Assembly: GCA_904830895.1 (NCBI GenBank)
Contig: LR882959.1
Span: 1-64,000 of the forward strand
Direction of reading: 5' to 3'
From: Planktothrix rubescens CCAP 1459/22
GTDB taxonomy: Bacteria; Cyanobacteriota; Cyanobacteriia; Cyanobacteriales; Microcoleaceae
Length of the DNA stretch: 64,000 bases
The stretch's first letter is position 1; every line of letters starts with the position of its first letter. Below, in pieces: positions 7,093 through 15,654 of the stretch. A program made the translations under genes and the position numbers. The notes under the pieces are model-generated. The model was not told the origin of the DNA, ran no database searches, and saw only the letters and a list, made by a program, of their open reading frames with translations.

Positions 7093-9738
7093 TCATAAGG
7101 GATTGAATCTACTGCTAGTTGACCAATGATCATTCATAAAATCATCAATATCGGATTGCTCCATATCAACTGAAAAGCAATAAAGACTTGTACAAACATC
7201 ATTAGCTGACATTTTTCGAGGGTACTTATCATTCTCATAAGTTTTAGCATAAATCTTAACTCTCCCAGTCCAACCGTTCGGAACTTGACTAATATCTTTC
7301 TCGTTGACAAGTCCCATATTAATAAACCCAGGCTGTCCGTCTAATTTACCTTCCAGACTAACTTTATCCTTGCCATTAATATTAAGAAAACTACTCCTAA
7401 CGGTTAATTCCTCGCCATTCCAAGCATTCAACTGGGGACGAGCAAATGCGGTGAATTGAACTGCATAAATTGTTATTAACCAAACCTTTTTATTTTCTAA
7501 ATTCTTTAGTTCTTCAATAATCTCATCACAAAATAACAAGAAAACTAATCCCGCAGTTCCCGATTTAGCTAAATGATTAACCCTCCAATAAGCCGCCGCC
7601 CAAGTCTTCGGAGGATAAGGTTTTCTCAAAGGATTGAGGGTTTCCCTCATAATAACTTCAGTTTGAACCTTAAATTTAGCCGTAACTTCTTTGACCAACC
7701 TATCATCATCATTAGCGGCTTTATGGGCTAAGGCTGCACCCATTTCGGCTCGATAAGCGTCACGTTCTCGTAGTGCGATCGCATCCTGAACAGCATCAGA
7801 AACAACAAGAGAAAATAAAGTAAATCTATAATCCATTGGAATTGTATCTTCCTTGAGATTAGGTTGTCGATAATAACTATTAACTAAACTAACTATTCGA
7901 GTAACAGTATCAGTTAAATTGTTATTCACCAAACAAGGACGAGTAAAATAACAATCATCAGATTTTAAGTCTGCCAACCATTGAATATCAGCACCAGATT
8001 TATCAAGAAATTCCTTAACAACTTTTAGACCATCTTGATTATTAGGATAAGCTGATTTTAAACTATCAACAGCTATTTGTAATTCTTGGGAAAGAAAATC
8101 AATTATCCTCATTTCCCCTTCCCCTGGGATATTCTGGACAATTAATTCAGCACCTATAGCTCTAGCTCGTCCTAACAAACTAGCAACAACACCAGTAATA
8201 TCATTCATAGAATTAATAGCAATTTGTTGAAGACTTCCTGTTAGTGCAACCTTGGGAAATTTCTTAACTTTTGGTGATTTATCCATACCCTGCAAAGCGT
8301 AAGTTATTGCCGGATATCTTTGACTATTTATTAATTGAATAAAATCTCCATCAGTATCTCTACCAAGACTTAATAAAAGTTCACGAGTTGCGGCTAAAAC
8401 TCCCCTAGTATTTTTGAATCTACCCTCATAAACATTGTTCCAAAGTTGAACATCTCCCCAATGTCTCATAGGATTGCAAAACACAATATACTCGCCTTCT
8501 TTGAAACTTGGTGAACAGAAGGTTTTAGGGCTAAAAACGAAATTATCGCCATAACGTTTCTGATATTTTTCAAGGCTAGTATCAGGAGTACACATAACTG
8601 AATAAAACCTAACTCCCGCACTTTTAGCCAGGTTTTTCCACATCTCTCTCAGTCTAAATTTAACCTTTAATAAAACATAAGGATGTAGAATTAAAACTCC
8701 TTTTTTATCAGCTTTAATAATTTTGAGAACCGAATCAACATAAGCTACTTCAGCATCAGGGTTATCATCAAGATTAGCTAATTCTTGTTCAGCTTCATCT
8801 AAATCAATTCGTAGGACATCAGCTAATTTATAAATATCATCAAGGGCAGTGCTTAATTTCTGACATTTCTCATGGAGTCTAGTAATGATTCCATCTTCTT
8901 CAAGAGTCTCGAAACTAAACCATTGCCACAACATCCAACCGGGTTTAGCCCGCCGTTCCTCGGCTTCATGCACAACCCCAATTAGAACTTTACCAGTATA
9001 GTTACCCGGTGCGGGTTTATTACCCTTAAAACAAGATAGGGGAATAACTAAATCATATCCTTTAAATCTATTATCGTTTTCAAACTTATAGGAATGACTT
9101 GCTGTTCCTTTAATTGTCCATTCCCTGAAGATTGCGGCTCTTATCTGAATGGTTTTTGGGTTATCTTCATTGCCAACTGTATCCCAGCTTTCTAATAGGG
9201 TTAGGAGACTTTTTGAAACTTTTGCATGACAATCCCCCGTATCCCAATGAACACCATTTACCCCATCATCTTGAGGACTACTATCCTTTGGATTCCGTCG
9301 TTCATCATCAACAACAATATATTTTATTTCTCTATAAAATAATCTATTGCATCCTGTATGCAAAATACTCCCGTAAATTATTCGTTTCCAGTCGTCTTTT
9401 TTAGGAAAATAATCTCTACCAATTGTTCTTTTTGGAGTAAATAAAAACCTCCCATGTGTTCTTGAATTAGAAGCTAAATCCAAAAAATAAGGGTCAGAAA
9501 CAGCAGGAACTTTAAAAGGGTCTAATAAACTGGGGTTAGTTGATGTTTTAGGAATTTCACCAATAATAAATTCTTTAGCCGGATATAAAGCTGCCAACAT
9601 TGTATTACGCAAAACTACTGGTGGTGAAGTTGAAAACCTCTGGTTTGTACAGTCCCAAACATAGAAAGTCGATATCGTTATTATTTGACCTTCTGTTCCA
9701 TCTTCTTTAAGTTTTATATTCTCAAATGTTGTTGGCAT
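7093..9738 (-). CDS. Predicted single-chain two-barrel RNA polymerase (QDE-1/YonO/RdRP-like)
   Basis: 881 residues, start ATG with AGGAG 6 nt upstream. Three blocks match in order the two-double-psi-beta-barrel polymerases (eukaryotic RdRP, fungal QDE-1, phage YonO). Block one is DDGVNGVHWDTGDCHAKV (about 157-174), like the RdRP DGxGxIS...A motif. Block two is IQIRAAIFREWTIKGTASHS (about 197-216), like QxR..KGV. Block three is VFCNPMRHWGDVQLWNNV, then SLGRDTDGDFIQL with D461, D463 and D465 as the expected metal-binding triad. After it comes LQIAVDSLKSA (553-563), like AVDFxKTG. It is the last gene of a minus-strand block with a fibre-like gene. Could be DNA- or RNA-templated. The assignment rests on motif reading, not a search. 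Confidence 0.65.
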   Translation of the reverse strand: MPTTFENIKLKEDGTEGQIITISTFYVWDCTNQRFSTSPPVVLRNTMLAALYPAKEFIIGEIPKTSTNPSLLDPFKVPAVSDPYFLDLASNSRTHGRFLFTPKRTIGRDYFPKKDDWKRIIYGSILHTGCNRLFYREIKYIVVDDERRNPKDSSPQDDGVNGVHWDTGDCHAKVSKSLLTLLESWDTVGNEDNPKTIQIRAAIFREWTIKGTASHSYKFENDNRFKGYDLVIPLSCFKGNKPAPGNYTGKVLIGVVHEAEERRAKPGWMLWQWFSFETLEEDGIITRLHEKCQKLSTALDDIYKLADVLRIDLDEAEQELANLDDNPDAEVAYVDSVLKIIKADKKGVLILHPYVLLKVKFRLREMWKNLAKSAGVRFYSVMCTPDTSLEKYQKRYGDNFVFSPKTFCSPSFKEGEYIVFCNPMRHWGDVQLWNNVYEGRFKNTRGVLAATRELLLSLGRDTDGDFIQLINSQRYPAITYALQGMDKSPKVKKFPKVALTGSLQQIAINSMNDITGVVASLLGRARAIGAELIVQNIPGEGEMRIIDFLSQELQIAVDSLKSAYPNNQDGLKVVKEFLDKSGADIQWLADLKSDDCYFTRPCLVNNNLTDTVTRIVSLVNSYYRQPNLKEDTIPMDYRFTLFSLVVSDAVQDAIALRERDAYRAEMGAALAHKAANDDDRLVKEVTAKFKVQTEVIMRETLNPLRKPYPPKTWAAAYWRVNHLAKSGTAGLVFLLFCDEIIEELKNLENKKVWLITIYAVQFTAFARPQLNAWNGEELTVRSSFLNINGKDKVSLEGKLDGQPGFINMGLVNEKDISQVPNGWTGRVKIYAKTYENDKYPRKMSANDVCTSLYCFSVDMEQSDIDDFMNDHWSTSSRFNPL

Positions 9739-9788
9739 AATTTCTCCTTAATTAATTTACTAATTAGTAATTCATAATTTGTAATTGA

Positions 9789-11150
9789 TTAGAAGGGTTC
9801 TTCTGCAAAATGTTTTAACGAATCCCAGGTAGTTGTTTGAATGGTTTTATCAGAAATTTCTATAGGTTCATTAATATTTGTTAAATCAAACATTAAGGCA
9901 ACTTCTTCATCATCATTGACATTAAATGCCCAAAATTTAACATAAGTAGATTTAGCTTCATTGAGCATCCGTTTGGAGAAATCAATAATGTAATCTCTCA
10001 TTTGCTTCTCATTCATATCGTAAGTTCCGGCAAAACCCGTATCGGGTGAACCTGATAATCTGGTTCCAAAAAGATAGACAAGTCTACCAAATTTCACTTT
10101 CTTATCACTTAATTTAAAAGCAACTAAAATTAGTCCAGCAACCAGAGCAATCCAAGGCGCATAACCCATCAAAACTGCCCAAGCTCCACCAAATAAAGTT
10201 CCAGTAGCACTCCCAATTTTAGGCACTAATTGAGGTAAAGATTGTAATAGTCCTGCTGATAAATACCTACTAACTTCTGCACCTGCCGAACCAATAGCTT
10301 TACAAACAACTGATGTTACCGTATGGGTTAATACTTCTAATATCTGATTAGGAATACTAAACATTGATAAAAACCAATTTGCCAGTTTGTTAATTACCCC
10401 TACAACATCCCCTAACTTTGGTGTTGCTGTTGGTATTATTAATTCTATTGCTCCAAAACTCCCATAATTTACTATTGGTATTGATTGAGAACTAGAACTA
10501 ATTCCCATAAATTTCTTAACAAAACTTCTGAGACGATATAATTGATTTTTAATTGTATTAGAAGCGTTTTCCCCAGCTTCTGCAATTAATCCTTCAAGTT
10601 CAGTAATTTTATCTTGAAGATAATTTAAACCAAATTTATCAGCAAATTGATTAATAGTTGATTGAGCTTGAGATTGAATCCCTCCAACTTTAGATTGAAG
10701 ATTCGTTATTTCACTATTTAATAAGGGAATATTGAGGGTTTCATTGTAGGCAGAAATCCCCATAACATAATAATATTCATCATCAGAACTTGGGATATCA
10801 CGACTCATTATATTGTTGGCATAAGCTACTAGATTTTGACCCTTATAGAGTTTTGTATTATAGGCTTTATTAATCCCATAGATTGATTCTAAGGTAACTA
10901 ATCCTGCCAGAATTGAAATATCAGGAAGGGCGATAAGTTGTTCGGCTATCTGTTTTATCGGTTCTAATATTGGTTCAGTTAATCCTGTTAGGGTACTAAC
11001 AACAGGAAAATTATTAACCCCATTATTGATGAACTCATAAATTTCAGAACCAATCTCTAAGATATCTTTTCCTAACCAATTCTTAGATTCCCCAGAATCA
11101 ACAACCCGACTCTTTAATGTTTGTAGGTATTTTGCTGTTAATAACACCAT
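9789..11150 (-). CDS. Coiled-coil membrane protein of unknown function next to the polymerase
   Basis: 453 residues. It has long amphipathic segments (EITNLQSKVGGIQSQAQSTI; DKITELEGLIAEAGENAS), several mildly hydrophobic helices and one strong membrane segment, APWIALVAGLILVAF. The C-terminal 90 residues are soluble. No family recognised. It lies 50 bp upstream of the polymerase gene and 98 bp downstream of the fibre gene on the same strand, so the three are probably co-transcribed. It could be a virion or injection-type component or a membrane partner; this is inference from position only. Confidence 0.6.
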   Translation of the reverse strand: MVLLTAKYLQTLKSRVVDSGESKNWLGKDILEIGSEIYEFINNGVNNFPVVSTLTGLTEPILEPIKQIAEQLIALPDISILAGLVTLESIYGINKAYNTKLYKGQNLVAYANNIMSRDIPSSDDEYYYVMGISAYNETLNIPLLNSEITNLQSKVGGIQSQAQSTINQFADKFGLNYLQDKITELEGLIAEAGENASNTIKNQLYRLRSFVKKFMGISSSSQSIPIVNYGSFGAIELIIPTATPKLGDVVGVINKLANWFLSMFSIPNQILEVLTHTVTSVVCKAIGSAGAEVSRYLSAGLLQSLPQLVPKIGSATGTLFGGAWAVLMGYAPWIALVAGLILVAFKLSDKKVKFGRLVYLFGTRLSGSPDTGFAGTYDMNEKQMRDYIIDFSKRMLNEAKSTYVKFWAFNVNDDEEVALMFDLTNINEPIEISDKTIQTTTWDSLKHFAEEPF

Positions 11151-11191
11151 ATTGTTATTTGTTATTGGTAATTTGTTATTAGTTTGTTATT

Positions 11192-11231
11192 TAGCAATCG
11201 CAAATTATCAGGTTTAAGATTGCGATTGCTA
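11192..11231. terminator. Perfect 12-bp hairpin between fibre gene and membrane protein gene
   Basis: TAGCAATCGCAA (11192-11203) pairs perfectly with TTGCGATTGCTA (11220-11231) around a 16-nt loop. There is no T-tract on either side, so it may be an mRNA-stabilising or processing hairpin rather than a terminator. GTTATT-rich sequence follows at 11151-11190. Confidence 0.45.
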
Positions 11232-11248
11232 GATTAATCGCGGGGTGG

Positions 11249-11772
11249 TTAATCTATTAATACCTGATCAATGGAGTAATAGCAATTTTGATTCAAGTAT
11301 GTCGGAGATGGTAATACTGTAATTGAATTATTGATACCATATCGACAAATTCCTACAGCCAGAGTATTGCCTGATGCTGCATTAACAGATATGGGAAATT
11401 CCTTATAAGGAGTTACATTAAATCCATCAGGAATTGTACCAATATTTGCTCCAACGACGGCACTATTCACACCACTTATGGTAATTTGAACGCCACCTTG
11501 AATATGAATAAATGATCCGGCTCTACGAACTTTTAAGTCGCCTCCTGAAATACTAATCCCGGTAGTTAAAGGAATATTAACCCACTCTCCGAAAACGGGC
11601 ATAGCCCCTGCTAAACCTTGAATACCTTGAATACCTTGAATCCCCTTGTCTCCTTTATCCCCTTTAGCTGCAATAAGTTTCCAGAAAATGTTGGGGCCAG
11701 TAAGAGGATTATCCCCAGGAGTAATCCCCATATTCTCAAAAATTGCCACATACGAACTTCCGTTGAAGCTAA
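11249..11772 (-). pseudogene. Collagen-like fibre protein, C-terminal half (cut off by IS701-type element)
   Basis: Reads as SFNGSSYVAIFENMGITPGD, then a Gly-X-Y stretch GDKGDKGIQGIQGIQGLAG and a beta-rich C-terminal domain of about 115 residues (VFGEWVNIPLTTG to the end), as in phage tail-fibre tips or trimerised surface proteins. It could still be translated from the ATG at 11749 (166 residues), but the true start lies across the insertion at 13671. Removing the element and one target copy restores a single frame of 352 residues. Confidence 0.75.
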
Positions 11773-13132
11773 TGGGACTTAAACAAAAATCAAGCCCAAA
11801 TCAAGCCTAAACTTGCTTTGTAGGCTGCAAATACATCCCTATTATTCTGGAGCCACTCCACAAATCGAAAGGAAATCGCTGTGCGGAAGGCTTCAAGGGC
11901 ATCAGCAAATGTGTTTAAAGGTTTGTTAGCCCATCGACGTCTTAACCCTCCAGTTAAACTATGCCAGAGAATAAAAGTATAGGCACAAAATACCAAAATC
12001 CAATGTCTGATTAGACTTCTTTTATCTCGGACTTGATATTCTTTCAGCCCCAACCAACCCTTAGCTTCCCTGTAAAAAACTTCTATCCAATTTCTTTGTG
12101 AATAGGTCGTTACTATCCATTCTCCTGTGGCTTTTGATGCCTCAACATTAGTCATTAAATAATCAATATCACTGGCTTGGTCGAAAGTGGCAGCATTCAT
12201 GACGATGGCTATTACTTTCTTCCCTGCATACTTTGATAATTCAATTTCTTTTGTTGCTACCCACACAGTTCTGGGTTTTTCTAGTTGGAGTTGAATTTCA
12301 CTAAAAGCTCCTTGGGGCAACGATTTGGCTAAATTATCTAATCGAGTTTCCTCTGTTTTATCTTCCCCCTTTTTGAGGATTACCTTTCGATTCTTGGCGA
12401 CTCCCCCTATATATTTTAATCTTTTTTTCTCTAACTCTTGTAAAAAATTTGTGTTATTTCCATACCCGGCATCTGTTAGCACAATTCCCGGTTGATATCC
12501 TCTCTCTAAGCTCCTTTCTATTAATTCTAATGCTATTTCCGGTTTCTTTTTAAATTCCGGGTCAGCTTTTCCTGACGGTAATGACTCGGCTTTTTGATAT
12601 AATTCTATATCTAATGGTAGGCTTTTTTTGCCATCGTATAGATGGCTCGTTACTGCTACGATTCCATTGTCGGTTTTTCCGATTTCTCCGATGTATTGTC
12701 GTCCCACTCCATCAGTAAAGTTCCCGCTTTTTCGATGTCCTGAATCATCAATAATTAGGGCAAATCCCCGACTAATCTGGGTTTGCTTACACTGATTCAT
12801 CACCTCCAGGCGACGCTGATTCAGTTTCATTGCTAACCAGGGAGCTTCGGTTAAAAAGTGGTGTAATCGGTGGTAAGCTACTCCTACGGAGTTATTCGCC
12901 ATTTGCGACAGGTTTTTTCGCTCACTTTCTCCCAATAATCCCCCTAAATAGTTCCTAAATTCCCGTTTTTGGGCAAGATGACCAAATATATCGTCAAATC
13001 TTTGACACCATCGGTCAAAGCAGGGGGGCATCGCTGCCGGGGTTGTCTCTTTCATTCGTTATTCTTGAATGTTATGTGCTTGCTACATAATCATTATCAT
13101 CTATTTCTTCCCTTATTTTTGTTTAAGTCCCA
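11773..13132 (-). mobile_element. IS701-family insertion sequence, 1360 bp, intact
   Basis: Perfect 18-bp terminal inverted repeats: TGGGACTTAAACAAAAAT at 11773-11790 and its complement at 13115-13132. It is flanked by a 4-bp target duplication CTAA (11769-11772 and 13133-13136), which fits the YTAR target of the IS701 family. One transposase gene fills it. It sits inside the collagen-like fibre gene, in the same orientation. Clean ends and an intact gene suggest recent insertion. Confidence 0.92.
11790..13055 (-). CDS. IS701-family DDE transposase
   Basis: 421 residues, full length for the family. DDE features: ALIIDDSGHRKSG (first Asp), GIVLTDAGYGNN (second Asp), and QRNWIEVFYREAKGWLGLKEYQ (Glu region). 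Catalyses cut-and-paste movement of the surrounding element. The stop codon overlaps the inner end of the left inverted repeat. No frameshift or missing catalytic block is visible, so it is probably active. Confidence 0.9.
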   Translation of the reverse strand: MKETTPAAMPPCFDRWCQRFDDIFGHLAQKREFRNYLGGLLGESERKNLSQMANNSVGVAYHRLHHFLTEAPWLAMKLNQRRLEVMNQCKQTQISRGFALIIDDSGHRKSGNFTDGVGRQYIGEIGKTDNGIVAVTSHLYDGKKSLPLDIELYQKAESLPSGKADPEFKKKPEIALELIERSLERGYQPGIVLTDAGYGNNTNFLQELEKKRLKYIGGVAKNRKVILKKGEDKTEETRLDNLAKSLPQGAFSEIQLQLEKPRTVWVATKEIELSKYAGKKVIAIVMNAATFDQASDIDYLMTNVEASKATGEWIVTTYSQRNWIEVFYREAKGWLGLKEYQVRDKRSLIRHWILVFCAYTFILWHSLTGGLRRRWANKPLNTFADALEAFRTAISFRFVEWLQNNRDVFAAYKASLGLIWA

Positions 13133-13671
13133 CTAACAACATCAAAAGGCTGGTAACTATTCCCAACATCCCACAACCCTCTGAAATTTAAACTTTGTCC
13201 TGGTAAACCAATCCCCGGTTCTCCAGGCATCCCCGGTTCTCCAGGTTCTCCCTTATCCCCTTTATCTCCTTTAATTCCCTGAATCCCATCGTCATCAACA
13301 ATTATCAAATTACATTCAGGAATAGCCCCCGCAACCGCACCCTTAAAACTCCCTAACTTCAAAGGAACAAATTCATCACCTTCAACTAAATTTTCTTGAA
13401 TGATTGTAAATTCAAGGGTTTTTATTCCATCTTCACCATCAGCCCAAGTTAATAATTGAGCGCTCCCTGTTGTTGTTATTGGGTTAATCGGAAAAAAATC
13501 TAATTTCCGAGTCCCACGACCCAAACTAGAAGCCGAACTATTTGTTACTTTGACACTAACTAATCCTGTTGTTCCGACCGTTCTTTCAACACTAACTTTA
13601 GCTCCAATATAAGTTCCATCTTCTCGAACTCTAAACTCAGTTTGAGTGAAACTTAATTTCCCCGCAGCCAT
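13123..13671 (-). pseudogene. Calx-beta/collagen-like fibre protein, N-terminal half
   Basis: 182 codons before an artificial stop inside the IS inverted repeat. Residues 3-125 form a Calx-beta domain (LSFTQTEFRVREDG, then WADGEDGIKTLEFTIIQEN, EGDEFVPLKLG, IIVDDDG), a calcium-binding adhesion fold. Gly-X-Y collagen repeats follow (GIKGDKGDKGEPGEPGMPG), then the start of a GLWDVGNSYQPFDVV module that continues as SFNGSSYVA on the far side of the element. The whole protein resembles a trimeric fibre for surface or host contact. It is the first gene of the block containing the predicted polymerase. Confidence 0.75.
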
Positions 13672-13732
13672 AATTTTACCTGGTAATTTGATAGTATTAG
13701 TTTATCACAAAGTTGATTTTTAGGACAACAAA

Positions 13733-14563
13733 ATGGCACTATCTTGTCAACTGGCAAATACCTACTATCCCACCAAAAACTACGGGATTTCGAGTTGGTG
13801 GAGTTCACCTAAACTTGATGGAGTACGGGGACTCTACTTACCAACCGAACAAGCAATTTTTAGTCGAACATTGAAATCTAAATTCGCTGGTTTAGATCAT
13901 ATTCTCGACATCTGTAAACAACAAGGCTACATTTTGGATGGTGAGCTTTATATTCCTGGGGAACCCTTTGATGTTATTTCCGGTATCGTTAGAGGTGGGA
14001 AGAAGTACGATATTGCCAAGAAACAAAGATTGCAATTCCATATATTTGCTATCCTTTCAATTGAGACTAGGGAATGGTTAAGTACCCAAGAAATGATTGA
14101 TACTATTCCTGGGGTTATCCCTTCTGATCAATCAATTGTTGTAGGCAATCCCTATACTTTAATTGAAAATACTCCCACGTCTATTCAAGCTCAAAATCAA
14201 TTTAATAAGGATTCAGGATTATCCAATGAAGGAACAATTCTGCGGCATCCTGATATTGCTTATTTTGAGGGTAGAAGTAATGATTTATTGAAAGTCAAGA
14301 ACTTTGAGAAATCTACCTTTATTTGCACTGGTTTCTTTAAAGGTACTGGTAAATATTCCCAGAGTTTAGGCAAAATATCTGTTCAATCTGATATTCTTGG
14401 CGTTCCTGTAGCTGCTAGGGTTGGTACGGGTTTTTCTGATGCTGAAAGGTTGGAGATTTGGAATAATCAATCAAACTATCGGGGTCGTCAACTTGAAGTA
14501 ATTCATCTTGGGCTTACTAAAGCTAATTCAGTTCGACATCCGGTTTTTTCTAGGTTTATTTAG
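13733..14563 (+). CDS. ATP-dependent DNA ligase (phage-type, short)
   Basis: 276 residues. Nucleotidyltransferase motifs: I, SPKLDGVRG with the adenylated lysine K27; III, YILDGELY (69-71 DGE); IV, NEGTILRHP; V, DLLKVK. A C-terminal OB-fold-like part follows (FICTGFFKGTGKYSQSLGKI). The length matches minimal ligases of T7-like phages and Chlorella virus. Seals nicks in the element's own DNA. It is divergent from the fibre/polymerase block, with only 61 bp between starts, so promoters for both must overlap. Confidence 0.85.
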   Translation: MALSCQLANTYYPTKNYGISSWWSSPKLDGVRGLYLPTEQAIFSRTLKSKFAGLDHILDICKQQGYILDGELYIPGEPFDVISGIVRGGKKYDIAKKQRLQFHIFAILSIETREWLSTQEMIDTIPGVIPSDQSIVVGNPYTLIENTPTSIQAQNQFNKDSGLSNEGTILRHPDIAYFEGRSNDLLKVKNFEKSTFICTGFFKGTGKYSQSLGKISVQSDILGVPVAARVGTGFSDAERLEIWNNQSNYRGRQLEVIHLGLTKANSVRHPVFSRFI

Positions 14564-14591
14564 ATTTAATTAATTTAGATTCTGAAGTAAA

Positions 14592-14626
14592 AGCATTAGT
14601 TAGAAATTCTAATTAATGCTTTTTTT
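14592..14626 (+). terminator. Terminator after DNA ligase
   Basis: AGCATTAGTTAGAA pairs with TTCTAATTAATGCT (one G-U) and is followed by seven T. The next gene starts only 85 bp further on. Confidence 0.7.
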
Positions 14627-14670
14627 GGCTTGGTTTCGTTTACATTCTAACTATATCATAAAATTAAGAA

Positions 14671-14680
14671 GCTACCGCTT
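14671..14680 (+). repeat. GCTACCGCTT dispersed motif, first copy
   Basis: The decamer GCTACCGCTT recurs between genes at 14671, 15035, 15436, 19212, 19591 and 33907, and inside the Ycf46 gene at 33126. Variants GCTACCGCC or GCTACCGCTA occur at 18267, 18669 and 20662, GCTAACGC at 16830 and 17329, and an inverted copy at 15604. Several copies form one arm of a hairpin. The function is unknown. Confidence 0.7.
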
Positions 14681-14710
14681 AAATTTAATGAAGTTTATTT
14701 ATCTAAAACC

Positions 14711-15001
14711 ATGACTGAATTAAAGACTGAATTAAAAATGTATTCAAGTTTTTGTTGTTTTGAACAAGAGGCTATTGAATCGGCGCTCAAAGAGGCTGGG
14801 ATTAATTATCGAATTGAACCATTGAATATGGGAAGTGATGAGCGACCGCTTGACTGTTTCAATCTCTTTACTGAACCTGAACCTAATTTAGATTTACAGT
14901 CCATTGAGATGGAAATTGTCCTCAAGTATCGTGAACAATTTAATCTCAAAAGTTGCTCCTCTCTATGGGAGATTCAAAAATTAGTCCAATACGGTCAATA
15001 A
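14711..15001 (+). CDS. Small paralogous protein, copy 1
   Basis: 96 residues, unknown family. Shares the block YSSFCCFEQEAIESALKEAG, INYRIEP and a C-terminal IQKLVQYGQ with the next gene and with a truncated third copy, so these are tandem paralogues. The leader AATGAAGTTT...AAACC before the ATG is also shared. No Shine-Dalgarno is visible. Predicted small alpha/beta protein. Confidence 0.65.
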   Translation: MTELKTELKMYSSFCCFEQEAIESALKEAGINYRIEPLNMGSDERPLDCFNLFTEPEPNLDLQSIEMEIVLKYREQFNLKSCSSLWEIQKLVQYGQ

Positions 15002-15026
15002 GTGCAATAAATCAATTCTAATTAAC

Positions 15027-15064
15027 AAAAAGGGGCTACCGCTTTGAAAGGTTGCTCCTTTTTT
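15027..15064 (+). terminator. Terminator-like hairpin containing GCTACCGCTT
   Basis: AAAAAGGGGCTACC pairs with GGTTGCTCCTTTTT (one mismatch), ending in six T. The dispersed motif supplies the left arm. The next ATG is 11 bp after the T-tract. Confidence 0.65.
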
Positions 15065-15075
15065 AATTATTTAAA

Positions 15076-15396
15076 ATGGAAACTAAAGAAATCAAAATGG
15101 AATGTTACTCAAACTATTTTGAGTATGAACAAGAAACCATCGAACAAGTTCTTAAAAAAGCTGGAATTAATTATCGAATTGAACCATTTTCTCGAACGGT
15201 GAAGGGCATTAAACGTCCGCTAAATTGTTTCTATCTCTTTATCGAGAAAGGTAAACGTAATATGGAGTTTAATATGGAGTTGTGGTTTAAAATTCATGCT
15301 ATTGAACTTAAAATCATGCAAGAATACCGTAATAAGTTTTGCCTTGCCCATCTAACTCCCTTTGATATTCAAGAGTTAGTTCAATATAGTCAATAA
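15076..15396 (+). CDS. Small paralogous protein, copy 2
   Basis: 106 residues. Paralogue of the previous gene: FEYEQETIEQVLKKAGINYR and IEPFSRTVKGIKRPLNCFYL align with it, and the end IQELVQYSQ matches IQKLVQYGQ. It contains a short extra segment around NMEFNMELWFKI. The function is unknown. The ATG lies 11 bp after a terminator hairpin and lacks a Shine-Dalgarno. Confidence 0.65.
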   Translation: METKEIKMECYSNYFEYEQETIEQVLKKAGINYRIEPFSRTVKGIKRPLNCFYLFIEKGKRNMEFNMELWFKIHAIELKIMQEYRNKFCLAHLTPFDIQELVQYSQ

Positions 15397-15409
15397 TCAA
15401 TAAATCAAT

Positions 15410-15445
15410 AAGCGGTAATTAGAATTGATGCTCTAGCTACCGCTT
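15410..15445 (+). repeat. Hairpin AAGCGGTA / TACCGCTT
   Basis: Perfect 8-bp arms 15410-15417 and 15438-15445. The right arm is part of the GCTACCGCTT motif. No T-tract follows; the shared leader AATGAAGTTT starts a few bases later. Confidence 0.5.
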
Positions 15446-15477
15446 AAATTTAATGAAGTTTCTCTTAACTAAATCAA

Positions 15478-15600
15478 ATGACTGAATCAAATACTGAATT
15501 AGAAATGTATTCGAGCTTTTGCTGTTTCGAGCAGGAAGCAATTGAACAAGCTCTTAAAGAATCTGGGATTAATTATCGAATCGAATACTCCAATAAATAA
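15478..15600 (+). pseudogene. Truncated third copy of the small paralogue
   Basis: 40 codons: MTESNTELEMYSSFCCFEQE, then AIEQALKESGINYRIEYSNK and stop. The first 36 residues match copies 1 and 2; the C-terminal two thirds are missing. An inverted GCGGTAG motif lies directly after the stop, suggesting that recombination at these repeats removed the rest. The short peptide may still be made. Confidence 0.65.
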
Positions 15601-15654
15601 CTTGAGCGGTAGGTCGCTATCGCGATAATTCAATGAAGTTTCTTCACTAAATCA

